Assembly: GCF_000466745.1 (NCBI RefSeq)
Contig: NZ_ANNI01000001.1
Location: 158,451 to 222,450 of the forward strand
Origin: Campylobacter concisus ATCC 51562
GTDB lineage: Bacteria; Campylobacterota; Campylobacteria; Campylobacterales; Campylobacteraceae
Direction: 5' to 3'
Length of the DNA: 64,000 nucleotides
Shown here one piece after another: positions 36,284 to 44,849 of the stretch. The notes under the pieces were generated by a model. The model was not told the origin of the DNA, did no database searches, and saw nothing but the letters and a program-made list of their open reading frames with translations. Every line of letters starts with the position of its first letter. Positions within the stretch are counted from its first letter, which is position 1. Position numbers and translations under genes: made by a program.

Positions 36284-36709
36284 ATGAAAAAAGGCTTTAC
36301 GATGATTGAGTTGATCTTCGTGATCGTTATATTGGGTATATTAGCTGCGGTTGCTATACCAAAACTAGCTGCAACAAGGGATGATGCAGAGATAGCAAAA
36401 ACTGCTACAAATATACAAACACTTATTGCTGATTTGGGTTCTTACTACACTTCACAAGGCAAATTTAATAGTGATGTTAAAAAAATGTCAAATGTTAAAA
36501 ATCCAGTCGATACAAAAAATGGTAAATGTCTAGAAGTGGGTGCTGGAAATGACACTAATGGTGAGATAAAGATGACTATTGGCGTAGATGGTCTTTGTGA
36601 GCAAGTTTGGAAATTGCCTGGCTTAGCAGATGTTAAAACTCTAATCGAAAGTAGCGATAATAAGACAATTAATTCGCTTAAATTTGGCGGTATGGGCATA
36701 AAATATTAA
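36284..36709 (+). CDS. Type IV/II pseudopilin with prepilin leader
   Basis: 141 residues. MKKGFTMIELIFVIVILGILAAVAIPKL is the prepilin class III leader: cleavage after G4 leaves F with E at position +5, followed by the polymerising helix. The globular part holds two cysteines (about residues 86 and 106) that may form a disulfide. It stands alone, with its own promoter and terminator, far from any pilus machinery in this window. It may be a structural pseudopilin of a competence or type II-like system encoded elsewhere. Confidence 0.9.
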   Translation: MKKGFTMIELIFVIVILGILAAVAIPKLAATRDDAEIAKTATNIQTLIADLGSYYTSQGKFNSDVKKMSNVKNPVDTKNGKCLEVGAGNDTNGEIKMTIGVDGLCEQVWKLPGLADVKTLIESSDNKTINSLKFGGMGIKY

Positions 36710-36719
36710 ATAAAATTTT

Positions 36720-36742
36720 AGCAAGGTTTTTCCTTGCTTTTT
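36720..36742 (+). terminator. Rho-independent terminator after the pseudopilin gene
   Basis: AGCAAGG (36720-36726) pairs with CCTTGCT (36732-36738) around TTTTT, followed by a T run through 36742. Eleven bases after the stop. Confidence 0.88.
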
Positions 36743-36962
36743 ATGATATTTGGCTTGCTAAATTTTTAATATAACAAAGACTGATAGAAATACGAATTTT
36801 TTATACAAATAATTTATACGCATAAAAATAAAAGCTTTCTAAGATTTAATGCGTTGCCAAAAGATATCAATCCTAACTATACTAATAGGCAATGGCTTTT
36901 TATTAAATTTAGTTGATTTTCTTCTTTACAAATTTTAAAGATAAAAAACGTAAAATCAAACC

Positions 36963-38294
36963 ATGGATTTACTAAAAGACCCGTTAAATAAGCTCATCAT
37001 TTCGCTTTCGCTTCCAGCTGGCACCGCAATGATGTTTAATACTCTTTATAACGTTACTGGCACATTTTTTGCAGCAAAAATTTCTACCCTTGCCGTAGCT
37101 GGTATGGCTATGAGCTTTTTGCTTTATCTAAGTATTGTAGGCATTGGGCTTGGTTTTGGCTCAGCACTAACTGCACTAATAGGCAATAGCCTTGGAGCAG
37201 GAAAGATAAAAATGGCTAAATTTTATGCGGCAAATGGAATTATCTTTGTGCTAGTATTTGCTATTTTTATGGGGTTTTGTGGCTATTTTTTAGCACCAAA
37301 TTTACTCACTTTTTTAGGGGCTGATCATCACTATTTAAAAGAGGCGCTTGATTACGCGGGTGTTATCTTTCTTGCTGCACCATTTTTCTTGATTATCAAA
37401 TCTCTAAACGGCGTGCTTGTAGCACTTGGAGATACAAAAAGTTACCGCAATTGGCTATTTTATGGCCTTTTTATCAATGCATTTTTTTGCTACTTTTTTG
37501 CATTCATTTTGGATCTTGGCGTAAAAGGACTTGCTTTAGCAACAGCTAGTGTTCAGCTTTTGGGCATGATCTACCTTTTTGTAAAAGTTAAAAAAGCTAA
37601 GATGATCGAGCCAAGAAATTTAAGCTATTTTGTACCAAATTTTAGCATTTGGGCAAAGATTACAAAGCAAGCTCTACCGGCTTGCTTAAACTATCTATCG
37701 ATGTCGCTTGGCTCACTTGTGCTTTTAAAATTTATAAGCTACTATGGCGTAAATGCCGTAGCAGGATATGGTATAGCTTTAAGGATAGAGCAAATTTTGG
37801 TATTGCCGACCATTGGTATGGCTGCAGCAGTTTTAAGTATCGTTTCAAGAAACTATGGCGCTAAAAATTTTAAAAGAGCTAAACAATGCTATAAAATTTC
37901 GCTTCTTTTTTTACTTATTTATTGTGCATTTGCTTGCGTTTTTATTAGATTTTTTGGTGAAGATATGATAAGAATTTTTGATGATACGCCGGCAGTTTTG
38001 GAGATGGCAGGGCTTTATCTTGGTATAAATTCTCTTGCTTACGTAGCTTATGGCACGATAAATGTCTCAGGCAGCACTCTTCAGGCCGTAAAACGCCCAG
38101 TGGCTATCTTTTTGCTAAATGGATTTAGGCAATTTGTACTTCAAGGATCGCTTTTTTACGCTGTAGTTTTTTATTTTGGTCTTGAGATAAAATTTATATG
38201 GCTGGCTCTATTTTTTAGTGTCTATCTCACAGCTATTTGCTTCGTCTTTTGGACGCTTTATCAGTTAAGAATGGCTACTGACGTAAGCTTTTAA
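36963..38294 (+). CDS. MATE-family multidrug/metabolite exporter
   Basis: 443 residues, about 12 membrane helices in two similar halves. SLPAGTAMMFNTLYNVTGTFFAA at the start and GLGFGSALTALIGNSLGAG near residue 61 are MATE-type helix 1-2 motifs, and the second half repeats NYLSMSLGSLVLLKF and VNAVAGYGIALRI. These proteins export cationic compounds using Na+ or H+. It is not next to a regulator. It ends inside znuB (20-base tail overlap on opposite strands). Confidence 0.9.
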   Translation: MDLLKDPLNKLIISLSLPAGTAMMFNTLYNVTGTFFAAKISTLAVAGMAMSFLLYLSIVGIGLGFGSALTALIGNSLGAGKIKMAKFYAANGIIFVLVFAIFMGFCGYFLAPNLLTFLGADHHYLKEALDYAGVIFLAAPFFLIIKSLNGVLVALGDTKSYRNWLFYGLFINAFFCYFFAFILDLGVKGLALATASVQLLGMIYLFVKVKKAKMIEPRNLSYFVPNFSIWAKITKQALPACLNYLSMSLGSLVLLKFISYYGVNAVAGYGIALRIEQILVLPTIGMAAAVLSIVSRNYGAKNFKRAKQCYKISLLFLLIYCAFACVFIRFFGEDMIRIFDDTPAVLEMAGLYLGINSLAYVAYGTINVSGSTLQAVKRPVAIFLLNGFRQFVLQGSLFYAVVFYFGLEIKFIWLALFFSVYLTAICFVFWTLYQLRMATDVSF

Positions 38295-39081
38295 ATTTAA
38301 AACAAAAAGCAAAAAAGCAAAGTGAAGCAACTAAGATTATGCTAGCTCCGCCTGTTAGGTTAAAATAAAAGCTAATAAATAGACCGCTAAAACAAAAAAT
38401 GACTGAAAAGATAGTAGAGATTAACATCATCAGCCCAAGTCTTTTGGCAAAAATTTGTGCTAAATATGGCGGTATAGTAAGAAGAGCGATGACTAGAATC
38501 AGCCCAACAACACGAATCGTAGCTACTACACAAAGTGCCATCATACATACTAATAAATAGTGAAAAAATGTTGTATTTACGCCGCGCAACTTTGCAAACT
38601 CTGCATCAAAGCTAATAGCTACAAATTGACGGTAAAAAAGGGCAATGAGTGCTAAAAATAAGATATCTAAAATACTCATAAATGTTATATCTTGCCCGCT
38701 CACTGCTAAGATAGAGCCAAAAAGATAACTCATAAGATCGGCATTGTATCCTGGAGTTAAATCGATAAAAATGATACCAATAGCCATACCAAATGCCCAA
38801 ATAGCACCGATAACTGAGTCGATGTTGGTTTTATCTTTTAGCGTGATAGTGGCGATTATAAGGGCTAAAAAGAGTGAGAATATGCTAGCTCCAAGAAGTG
38901 GTTCGAGCGAGAAGAAAAAGGCAAGTCCTATGCCGCCATACGCTCCGTGCGCGATACCGCCAGCGATAAAGGTCATTTTGTTTATAACAACGAGTGAGCC
39001 TATGAGCCCACAAATGATACTAACTAAAACGCCAGCAATAAAGGCATTTTGCATAAAATTTAACTCTAAAATTTCACTCAT
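38275..39081 (-). CDS. znuB: Zinc ABC transporter permease
   Basis: 268 residues, about eight membrane helices of the ABC-3 family. GLIGSLVVINKMTFIAGGIAHGAYGGIGLAFFF and YLFGSILAVSGQDI are typical of ZnuB/MntB-type permeases. It lies two bases after znuC and belongs to the operon with znuA. Zinc is the likely substrate, given the His-rich ZnuA; manganese is less likely. Confidence 0.9.
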   Translation of the reverse strand: MSEILELNFMQNAFIAGVLVSIICGLIGSLVVINKMTFIAGGIAHGAYGGIGLAFFFSLEPLLGASIFSLFLALIIATITLKDKTNIDSVIGAIWAFGMAIGIIFIDLTPGYNADLMSYLFGSILAVSGQDITFMSILDILFLALIALFYRQFVAISFDAEFAKLRGVNTTFFHYLLVCMMALCVVATIRVVGLILVIALLTIPPYLAQIFAKRLGLMMLISTIFSVIFCFSGLFISFYFNLTGGASIILVASLCFFAFCFKFKSLRQ

Positions 39082-39082
39082 T

Positions 39083-39868
39083 TTATCTCTTTAGCTTAAA
39101 AACATTACTTTTGATTTTGCACTCACATTCACCAAGTGCGATCTCGACGTCGCAAAAATGGCTATGAGATTTTGCTAAATGCTCTATAAATTCTCTTTTT
39201 GCAGTATCTTCATGAGTTTTATGAATATGCAAATTTTTACTCACATAGGCGATTTTTGTAGCATAATTTAGTACGATATTTAGATCATGACTTACCAAAA
39301 CTACACCAACGCCGCTTGTGTTTATATTTTTTAAAATTTCATAAATTTCAGCCTGACCCTTTGTATCGATACTAGCTGTTGGCTCGTCTAAAACGAGGAC
39401 CTTTGCATTTGCACAAAGCGCTCTTGCGATATATACACGCTGTCTTTGGCCACCGCTTAGCTCACCAATTCTAGCGCTTGCAAATTCTTTCATACCAACT
39501 TTCTCAAGGGCGGCAAGAGCCATTTGTTTCTCAGCTTGTGAGTAAAAACCAAAAATTTTTTTATCGATTAGCCCCATTAAAACTACTTCTAAAACCATCA
39601 TCGGAAAGCTTTGATTTGAGAGAAAATTTTGAGGCACATAACCTATAAATTTACTGACTTCGCTTGGCTCTTTTCCAAAGAGCTTTATCTCGCCACTTTG
39701 AGGCTTAAGTAGTCCTAAAATAAGCTTTAAAAGCGTGCTTTTGCCACCACCATTTGGACCGATGATAGCTAAAAACTCATCGCTACTATAATCTAAATTG
39801 ATACCTTCTAAAACCACTTGCTTATCGTAGCTAAAGTTTAAATTTCTAATTTTTATAATTTCTTTCAA
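39083..39868 (-). CDS. znuC: Zinc ABC transporter ATP-binding protein
   Basis: About 261 residues. TTG 39868 is preferred: it forms a TTGA overlap with the upstream stop, and longer versions would run into that gene. Walker A is GPNGGGKST, the signature loop LSGGQRQRV and Walker B VLVLDEPTAS. The C-terminal tail has HIHKTHED, HSHFC and CEC, possible metal-binding residues as in ZnuC. It powers zinc import with ZnuA and ZnuB. Confidence 0.9.
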   Translation of the reverse strand: MKEIIKIRNLNFSYDKQVVLEGINLDYSSDEFLAIIGPNGGGKSTLLKLILGLLKPQSGEIKLFGKEPSEVSKFIGYVPQNFLSNQSFPMMVLEVVLMGLIDKKIFGFYSQAEKQMALAALEKVGMKEFASARIGELSGGQRQRVYIARALCANAKVLVLDEPTASIDTKGQAEIYEILKNINTSGVGVVLVSHDLNIVLNYATKIAYVSKNLHIHKTHEDTAKREFIEHLAKSHSHFCDVEIALGECECKIKSNVFKLKR

Positions 39869-41370
39869 AACAGACTCTTTTGCGTAAATGTCGTAGTAAA
39901 AATAAAAAGTCCAAGCCAAAGCATAACGCTAAGTGCCATAAATTCAGCATAGATTTTAAACTTTTTTAACTTAATGTTTGTGCTCTCATTTATCTTGGCT
40001 CCAAAAACAGCCGCTAAAAATATCACTGCGCTCATGCCAAGCGCCATAAATAGGCCGCTTATAATGCCTGCAATGTAGCTGCCTAGCTCATTTGCTAGCA
40101 CAAAGACAAGTATCGTACCAGGACAAGGAATAAGTGCCGCAGCAGCCGCGACCAGCCATTCTTCTTTGTTTTTTGGTTTTTTTGTAGTACAGATATTACA
40201 GCCACAGTCGCTAGTAAATTTTGTATTTTTACTCAAATTTTGGCTTAAGCTTGAGCTAAAAATATAAAATTTATTTAACTCTTTTTTACTTGAAAGATAA
40301 ATTTTGACCTTTTTATAAAGCATAAAAATCGCTACAAAAAAGATAATAACGCCAGAAAATGCTGTCGTAACGCTTGCTGTATCTTTTGTCAGATCACTAC
40401 TGATCTCACGTAGTATCATAAAACTAGCAAGCACAAAAATAAACGCACCCACAACATGTAAAAATCCGATCTTTAAAGAGAAGAAAAAGGCTTTGGCGTA
40501 GCTTCCGCCAGTTGCGGCAAAATAAGAGCTTGTAAGCACCTTACCATGTCCCGCAGATGCAGCGTGTAAAAAGCCATAACCAAATGATATCAGCGCTAAA
40601 AATAGCAGGGTTAGAGGACTTTTTTGGTCGAAATTTCTTAGAATTTGTTTTAATCTATCAAGCATGCTTAGGCTTGTTTTTGAAACAAGATCAAACTTAG
40701 CTTCATCGATCTTATCGATCTGGCTTAAATTTTTATCTTCAAAATTTACCGAGTTTGGCTCTTTTAGAAGCTCTTTTAATGCAGGTTTTTCGTTATGAGC
40801 TTTGGCTGCAGCTTTACTTGAAAATGTAAAAAATATTAAATTTGCATTTGGATTTGGTATCGTCCAAAACTGGTCTGATACCAAAAATGCATTGTTTTGT
40901 GTAAATTTAAAATTAAAATATCCCTCTTTATCGTCCATTTCAACAGACACCACAAAGCCATCTTTGATAAGCAAATTTGTCTTAAAGCTAACATCAAATT
41001 TTAATCTGCCCTCATCAAAATAGAGTTTATACTTTTTTAAATTTAGCTCAAGCTTTGTAGCATTTTCATCCTTATAAAAGTACTCAATATTTGTTAAATA
41101 GTGCCTTGGCACAAGATAATCAAGTAAATTTAAGCGGATCTTTTTGATCTCGCTTTCATCTATCTTTTCATCCTGATTTAGGTCAAAATTTTGTCTCATA
41201 AGCTCTGAGAAATTTTGCGAAAATGTCCATGAAAAAGCAATTGTAGAGATATTGTTTTCGTTTGAGTCGAATTTTACGCTCACGTGAGCGGTCGGGCTAT
41301 AAAGCGAGCAAAGAGCACACCCGAAGGCATTTATAGTAAATAAGCAAATGACAATCAGGCGTGCTAACAT
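39865..41370 (-). CDS. DUF1007-NicO metal transporter fused protein
   Basis: 501 residues. A signal-like start (MLARLIVICLFTINAFG) precedes a periplasmic region (about 25-220) with a canonical EF-hand loop, DLNQDEKIDESE at residues 63-74. The C-terminal half has six helices with HAASAGHGKVL and CPGTILVF, the NicO/RcnA-type nickel/cobalt efflux motifs, and a loop with CGCNIC. In this operon it lies between znuA and znuC, so a role in zinc handling is likelier than nickel export, but either is possible. Its stop overlaps znuC. Related fused proteins are annotated 'nickel/cobalt transporter'. Confidence 0.8.
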   Translation of the reverse strand: MLARLIVICLFTINAFGCALCSLYSPTAHVSVKFDSNENNISTIAFSWTFSQNFSELMRQNFDLNQDEKIDESEIKKIRLNLLDYLVPRHYLTNIEYFYKDENATKLELNLKKYKLYFDEGRLKFDVSFKTNLLIKDGFVVSVEMDDKEGYFNFKFTQNNAFLVSDQFWTIPNPNANLIFFTFSSKAAAKAHNEKPALKELLKEPNSVNFEDKNLSQIDKIDEAKFDLVSKTSLSMLDRLKQILRNFDQKSPLTLLFLALISFGYGFLHAASAGHGKVLTSSYFAATGGSYAKAFFFSLKIGFLHVVGAFIFVLASFMILREISSDLTKDTASVTTAFSGVIIFFVAIFMLYKKVKIYLSSKKELNKFYIFSSSLSQNLSKNTKFTSDCGCNICTTKKPKNKEEWLVAAAAALIPCPGTILVFVLANELGSYIAGIISGLFMALGMSAVIFLAAVFGAKINESTNIKLKKFKIYAEFMALSVMLWLGLFIFTTTFTQKSLF

Positions 41371-41373
41371 TTT

Positions 41374-42312
41374 TTATAGACTCTTAGCAAAAATTTCTGC
41401 TGTTTTTTTCATCTCATCTAGCCAATTTTCTGGGAGCTGATCAATGCTTATGACCTTTGAGCCAGTCTCTTTTGCTACTAAATTTGCAGCCTTTGTTGGA
41501 AACTGCGGAGCCACGAAAATAACCTTTACACCGTGCTCTTTAGCCTCTTCGATGAGCTCTTTTAACTCAGCTGGCTTTGGCTCTTTGCCCTCTATCTCGA
41601 TGGCAATTTGCTCTAAGTTATAGCGTTTTGCAAAATATCCCCAAGATGGGTGGTATACGATAAATTCGCGAGTTTTAACATCTTTTAGAGTATTTTTGAT
41701 AAAGCTATCAAGCTCGTCAAGATTAGCTTTAAATTTAGCTAAATTTTCCTCATAGAGCTTTGCATTTTGCGGGAATTTCTCTATTAATGCCTTGGCTATA
41801 TTATCAGCTTGAGTTTTTACTAAAACCGGATCAAGCCAAATGTGCGGATCAAGGCCATCATGATGATGGTGATGATGCTCGCCAGCTTCGTGGTCATGGT
41901 CATGGTGCTCGTGATGCTCATGTTTATGCTCGCCCTCATGCTTGTGCTCGTGATGCTCGTGATGTTCGTGATGCTCGTGTTCATCGCTCATAGCTATCTT
42001 TTCGATGCCTTCTTGTGTTTTTACAATGTGTAAATTTTTAAAAGATTTTGAAAAACGCTCTAGCCAAGTATCTTCAAACTCAATGCCTATAGCAAAGTAA
42101 AGCTCGCTCTTTTCAAGCTCCTTCATCTGTTTTGGCTTTGGCTCATAAGTGTGCGGATCAGCACCTTTGCCAACCATTGTATTTACGCTTAGTGTATCAC
42201 CAGCGATTTGCTCAACAAAAAATTTTGTAGGCAATATACTAGTCGTAACAACTGGCTTTGCAAAAAGTGACAAAGCACAAACTGCTAAAAAAACAAAAAT
42301 CTTTCTCACCAT
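41374..42312 (-). CDS. znuA: Zinc ABC transporter periplasmic binding protein
   Basis: 312 residues from ATG 42312, which has a good AAGGAGAG site; a longer frame upstream is not used. MVRKIFVFLAVCALSLFA is the signal peptide. TSILPTKFFVEQIAGD and GADPHTYEPKP match the cluster A-I metal-binding family, where the His of DPHT and later His and Asp bind zinc. Residues 110-150 are a His-rich loop of HEH and HEHHEH repeats, typical of ZnuA. It captures zinc for the ZnuBC permease. Confidence 0.95.
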   Translation of the reverse strand: MVRKIFVFLAVCALSLFAKPVVTTSILPTKFFVEQIAGDTLSVNTMVGKGADPHTYEPKPKQMKELEKSELYFAIGIEFEDTWLERFSKSFKNLHIVKTQEGIEKIAMSDEHEHHEHHEHHEHKHEGEHKHEHHEHHDHDHEAGEHHHHHHDGLDPHIWLDPVLVKTQADNIAKALIEKFPQNAKLYEENLAKFKANLDELDSFIKNTLKDVKTREFIVYHPSWGYFAKRYNLEQIAIEIEGKEPKPAELKELIEEAKEHGVKVIFVAPQFPTKAANLVAKETGSKVISIDQLPENWLDEMKKTAEIFAKSL

Positions 42313-42351
42313 CTCTCCTTTGTTTGAAAAAATATTGCGGAAGTTTAGCAG

Positions 42352-42372
42352 ATTGCAACTTGGTTGCAACTT
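42352..42372. promoter_or_regulatory. Candidate Zur operator between znuA and zur
   Basis: ATTGCAACTTGGTTGCAACTT holds two TTGCAACTT repeats, and each core (TTGCAA, GTTGCAAC) is self-complementary, which suits a dimeric Fur-family repressor. It lies 40 bases before znuA and 85 before the regulator gene, so it could act on both. No -10 is clear nearby. Confidence 0.4.
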
Positions 42373-42456
42373 AAAGAACAAAAGCCTAAATATAGTACTT
42401 TTTAAATGAAATTTAAAACTTTTAGCGTTAATATACAAAAAATAAAAAGGGCAAGG

Positions 42457-42816
42457 ATGAATGCAAGAAATTTCTTGGAAGAGCATAGTATCAAGGCAAC
42501 TACTTTTCGCATAAAGCTCGTTGAAATTTTGCAAAATGCCAAAATTCCATTAAGTTATGATGAAATTCTAGAAAGCCTTAATGCAAATAAAACTACTTTT
42601 TATAGAAGTATAGAAATTTTTGAAAAAAAGGGTCTTGTCATAAAAACTGAAAATAATCATAAAAGCTACTACGAACTGGCAAATGAGGCAAAAGCGTACT
42701 TTATCTGCGATGTCTGTCATAAAGTCACAAATATCGATATGCCCCATCTAAACGTCGCTAAAAATATAAAAAGCGCCGTGATAAAAGGCGTTTGTGATGA
42801 GTGTGATCACGAGTAA
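42457..42816 (+). CDS. Fur-family metal regulator, probably Zur
   Basis: About 119 residues; ATG 42457 has a GGGCAAGG site and is chosen over an earlier in-frame start at 42406. The N-terminal winged helix (KATTFRIKLVEILQ, SYDEILESLNANKTTFYRSIEIFEKKGLV) is that of the Fur family. FICDVCHK and the C-terminal CDECDHE provide two CxxC zinc sites. Divergent from the znu operon, it is likely the zinc-uptake repressor. It overlaps the thioesterase 3' end. Confidence 0.82.
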   Translation: MNARNFLEEHSIKATTFRIKLVEILQNAKIPLSYDEILESLNANKTTFYRSIEIFEKKGLVIKTENNHKSYYELANEAKAYFICDVCHKVTNIDMPHLNVAKNIKSAVIKGVCDECDHE

Positions 42817-43199
42817 AGAGCGATTATCTCAGCCGGAATGGCTTTTGGACGATTTGTTTTTAGATCAACATAAACAAACTCGGTCTTGCCAGTTGCTATT
42901 AGCTCGTCATCTTTTTTAAACTCAAAATATCTACACGAAGTCGCTTTGCCCTCAGCTTGCGTGTAAGTGTGAATTTCTATCTCATCCATCAATTTTACGC
43001 TTTTTATATATTTAGCTTCATTTTTTCTAATGAGCCAAATTTCACCCCTTTTATACTGCGCCTCAACTGTATCGCCAACTGCAGCAGAGTGTGCGAATGC
43101 AGCCTCTTGCATAAGAGTGAAATAATAGACATTATTCATGTGTCCGTGCATATCAATGGCTTGTGGTGGGATTATTACTTTGTAGATAAAATCTTTCAT
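42807..43199 (-). CDS. Hot-dog fold acyl-CoA thioesterase (YbgC-like)
   Basis: 130 residues. QAIDMHGHMNNVYYFTLMQEAAF carries the D-x5-N-x2-Y signature of 4-hydroxybenzoyl-CoA thioesterase-like hot-dog proteins, with catalytic Asp near residue 16. KNEAKYIKSVKLMDEIEIHTY matches the central sheet. YbgC-type enzymes hydrolyse short acyl-CoA and are linked to the Tol-Pal system elsewhere, but no tol genes are near. Tail-to-tail with zur (10-base overlap). Confidence 0.85.
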   Translation of the reverse strand: MKDFIYKVIIPPQAIDMHGHMNNVYYFTLMQEAAFAHSAAVGDTVEAQYKRGEIWLIRKNEAKYIKSVKLMDEIEIHTYTQAEGKATSCRYFEFKKDDELIATGKTEFVYVDLKTNRPKAIPAEIIALYS

Positions 43200-43245
43200 T
43201 TATGGCCTTTTTTGCTAGAATTATAACCAAAAATAAGGAGCTAAA

Positions 43246-43971
43246 ATGCAAAATTTATGGGATAAAAAGGCGTCAAATTATCAAAGGTTTGATGGCAAAG
43301 TAAGTGCTATTCAGCAACAAATTTTTGCTAAAGCCTTAGCTTGGGGAGTTGATTTTAGCGGTAAAGAAATTCTCGATATAGGCTGTGGTACAGGTGTTTG
43401 GACGATATTTTTATCAAAAACTGCAAAAGATATAACAGGTATCGATAGCTCAAAAAATATGATAGAAATTTTAAATGAAGATGCTAAAAGATTTGGCGTG
43501 ACAAATTTAACCGGCGAGGTTTGCTCTTGGAGAGAATTTAAGCCTACAAAGCACTTTGATATCGCTATTTGCACGATGAGTCCAGCGATTGCTAGCGATG
43601 AAGATTTTGCTAAATTTCATAGCATCGCAAAACAAAAACTCTATCTTGGCTGGGATAAGCCTAGAAGCTCTGATTTGATTGAGCCATTTTTTGAAAAATT
43701 TGGACGCACTCTCTCTCAAAAAAATATTGTCAATAGGCTTGAAGCGTGGCTAAATGAGCAAGGCATAGCTTATAAGAGTGAAATTTTAAATGAGACAAGG
43801 ATCGCAAGACGAAGCATGCAAGAAGCTGCTGAGAATATCTGCTGGCACCTTGAGATAAATGGAGCCAAAAACTACGATGAAAAGGCGGTTTTAGCGATGT
43901 TAAAAGAGAGATTTGACGGTGAGTTTATAGATGAGAAAATAGACTCACAAATGAAGCTTTTTGTATTTTAA
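43246..43971 (+). CDS. Class I SAM-dependent methyltransferase
   Basis: 241 residues. LDIGCGTGVWTIFLS near residue 45 is motif I and DITGIDSSKNMIEIL motif II of the class I fold. The start MQNLWDKKASNYQRFDG is typical of small-molecule methyltransferases. Substrate unknown; it lies beside unrelated genes and converges with the EamA transporter gene, with a four-base tail overlap. Confidence 0.8.
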   Translation: MQNLWDKKASNYQRFDGKVSAIQQQIFAKALAWGVDFSGKEILDIGCGTGVWTIFLSKTAKDITGIDSSKNMIEILNEDAKRFGVTNLTGEVCSWREFKPTKHFDIAICTMSPAIASDEDFAKFHSIAKQKLYLGWDKPRSSDLIEPFFEKFGRTLSQKNIVNRLEAWLNEQGIAYKSEILNETRIARRSMQEAAENICWHLEINGAKNYDEKAVLAMLKERFDGEFIDEKIDSQMKLFVF

Positions 43972-44849
43972 ACTAGTTTTGATCTAGAGAAAAATTTTTT
44001 ACCAAATTCGCTAAATATAACTCCAAAGATTATTAAGATCGCGCCAAAAATTTGTATGAGTGTTAGCTTTTCACCAGCGAAAAAATAGCCGATAAAGCCA
44101 GCAGAAACTGGCTCAAGACAGAAAAATAAAGCTGCTTTGCTGGCTGTTGTATATCTTTGAGCGATGGTTTGTACAAAGTAGCAAAAAATAGTGCCAATAA
44201 ATGCAGTGATGAAAATTGCTATAAAAAATTCCCTATCGTAATTTGGCACCACACTACCTTCAATAAATGCAAAGACAAATGAGAGTAAAGAGACGGTGAG
44301 AAATACCACAAATACAAGCAAATAAAGCTCGCACTTTCTTACAAAGTGGCCATTTAAGCTCGTGTAAAGTGCATAAAATATGGCACAAAGTAGGGCAAGT
44401 GCCTCGCCGCTCCCAAGTGCTAGCGTGGCGCCACTTAAGAGCCAAAGCCCAAAAATGGCAACAAGCGCCCCCAAAATAGCAAAAATGGTTATTTTATTTT
44501 TAAAAATGAGTGCTGTCATAAAAGGCACAATCACACACTCAAGCCCTGTAATAAAAGCAACACTTGAGCTAAAAGTAAGCTTTAGAGCGTAAGTTTGAGC
44601 AACAAACGAGCCAAATAGAACTACGCCAAGGATAATGCCATAAACTACACTTCTTTTATCAAAAATTATAGAAAATTTAAATGTTATAAGTCCCATAAAG
44701 ATAGCGGAAATAAAAAATCTACAAAAGAGCATGACAAAGACACTATTTGTTTTTAGTGCATTTGCCATAGGTAAAAACGTAGCGCCCCAAACGATGGCAA
44801 CTACGATGAGTGCGATGTCAGCTCTGTTTTGCGTGCTTAAATTTTTCAT
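43968..44849 (-). CDS. EamA/DMT-superfamily transporter
   Basis: 293 residues, ten membrane helices in two EamA repeats (about 8-135 and 150-285). ALIVVAIVWGATFLPMANAL at the start and EPVSAGFIGYFFAGEKLTL near residue 248 mark the two repeats. Such proteins export amino acids, drugs or metabolites. It starts at ATG inside the end of the DUF4197 gene (ATGA overlap), so both are co-expressed. Confidence 0.88.
   Translation of the reverse strand: MKNLSTQNRADIALIVVAIVWGATFLPMANALKTNSVFVMLFCRFFISAIFMGLITFKFSIIFDKRSVVYGIILGVVLFGSFVAQTYALKLTFSSSVAFITGLECVIVPFMTALIFKNKITIFAILGALVAIFGLWLLSGATLALGSGEALALLCAIFYALYTSLNGHFVRKCELYLLVFVVFLTVSLLSFVFAFIEGSVVPNYDREFFIAIFITAFIGTIFCYFVQTIAQRYTTASKAALFFCLEPVSAGFIGYFFAGEKLTLIQIFGAILIIFGVIFSEFGKKFFSRSKLV

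Noticed and set aside
41880..42000. Short repeats resembling a CRISPR array
   Set aside because: They are GTGATGCTC-type repeats encoding His-rich residues of ZnuA, with no spacers.
41760..42033. Plus-strand frames over the His-rich part of znuA
   Set aside because: They are the antisense of the repeated His codons in znuA, not genes.
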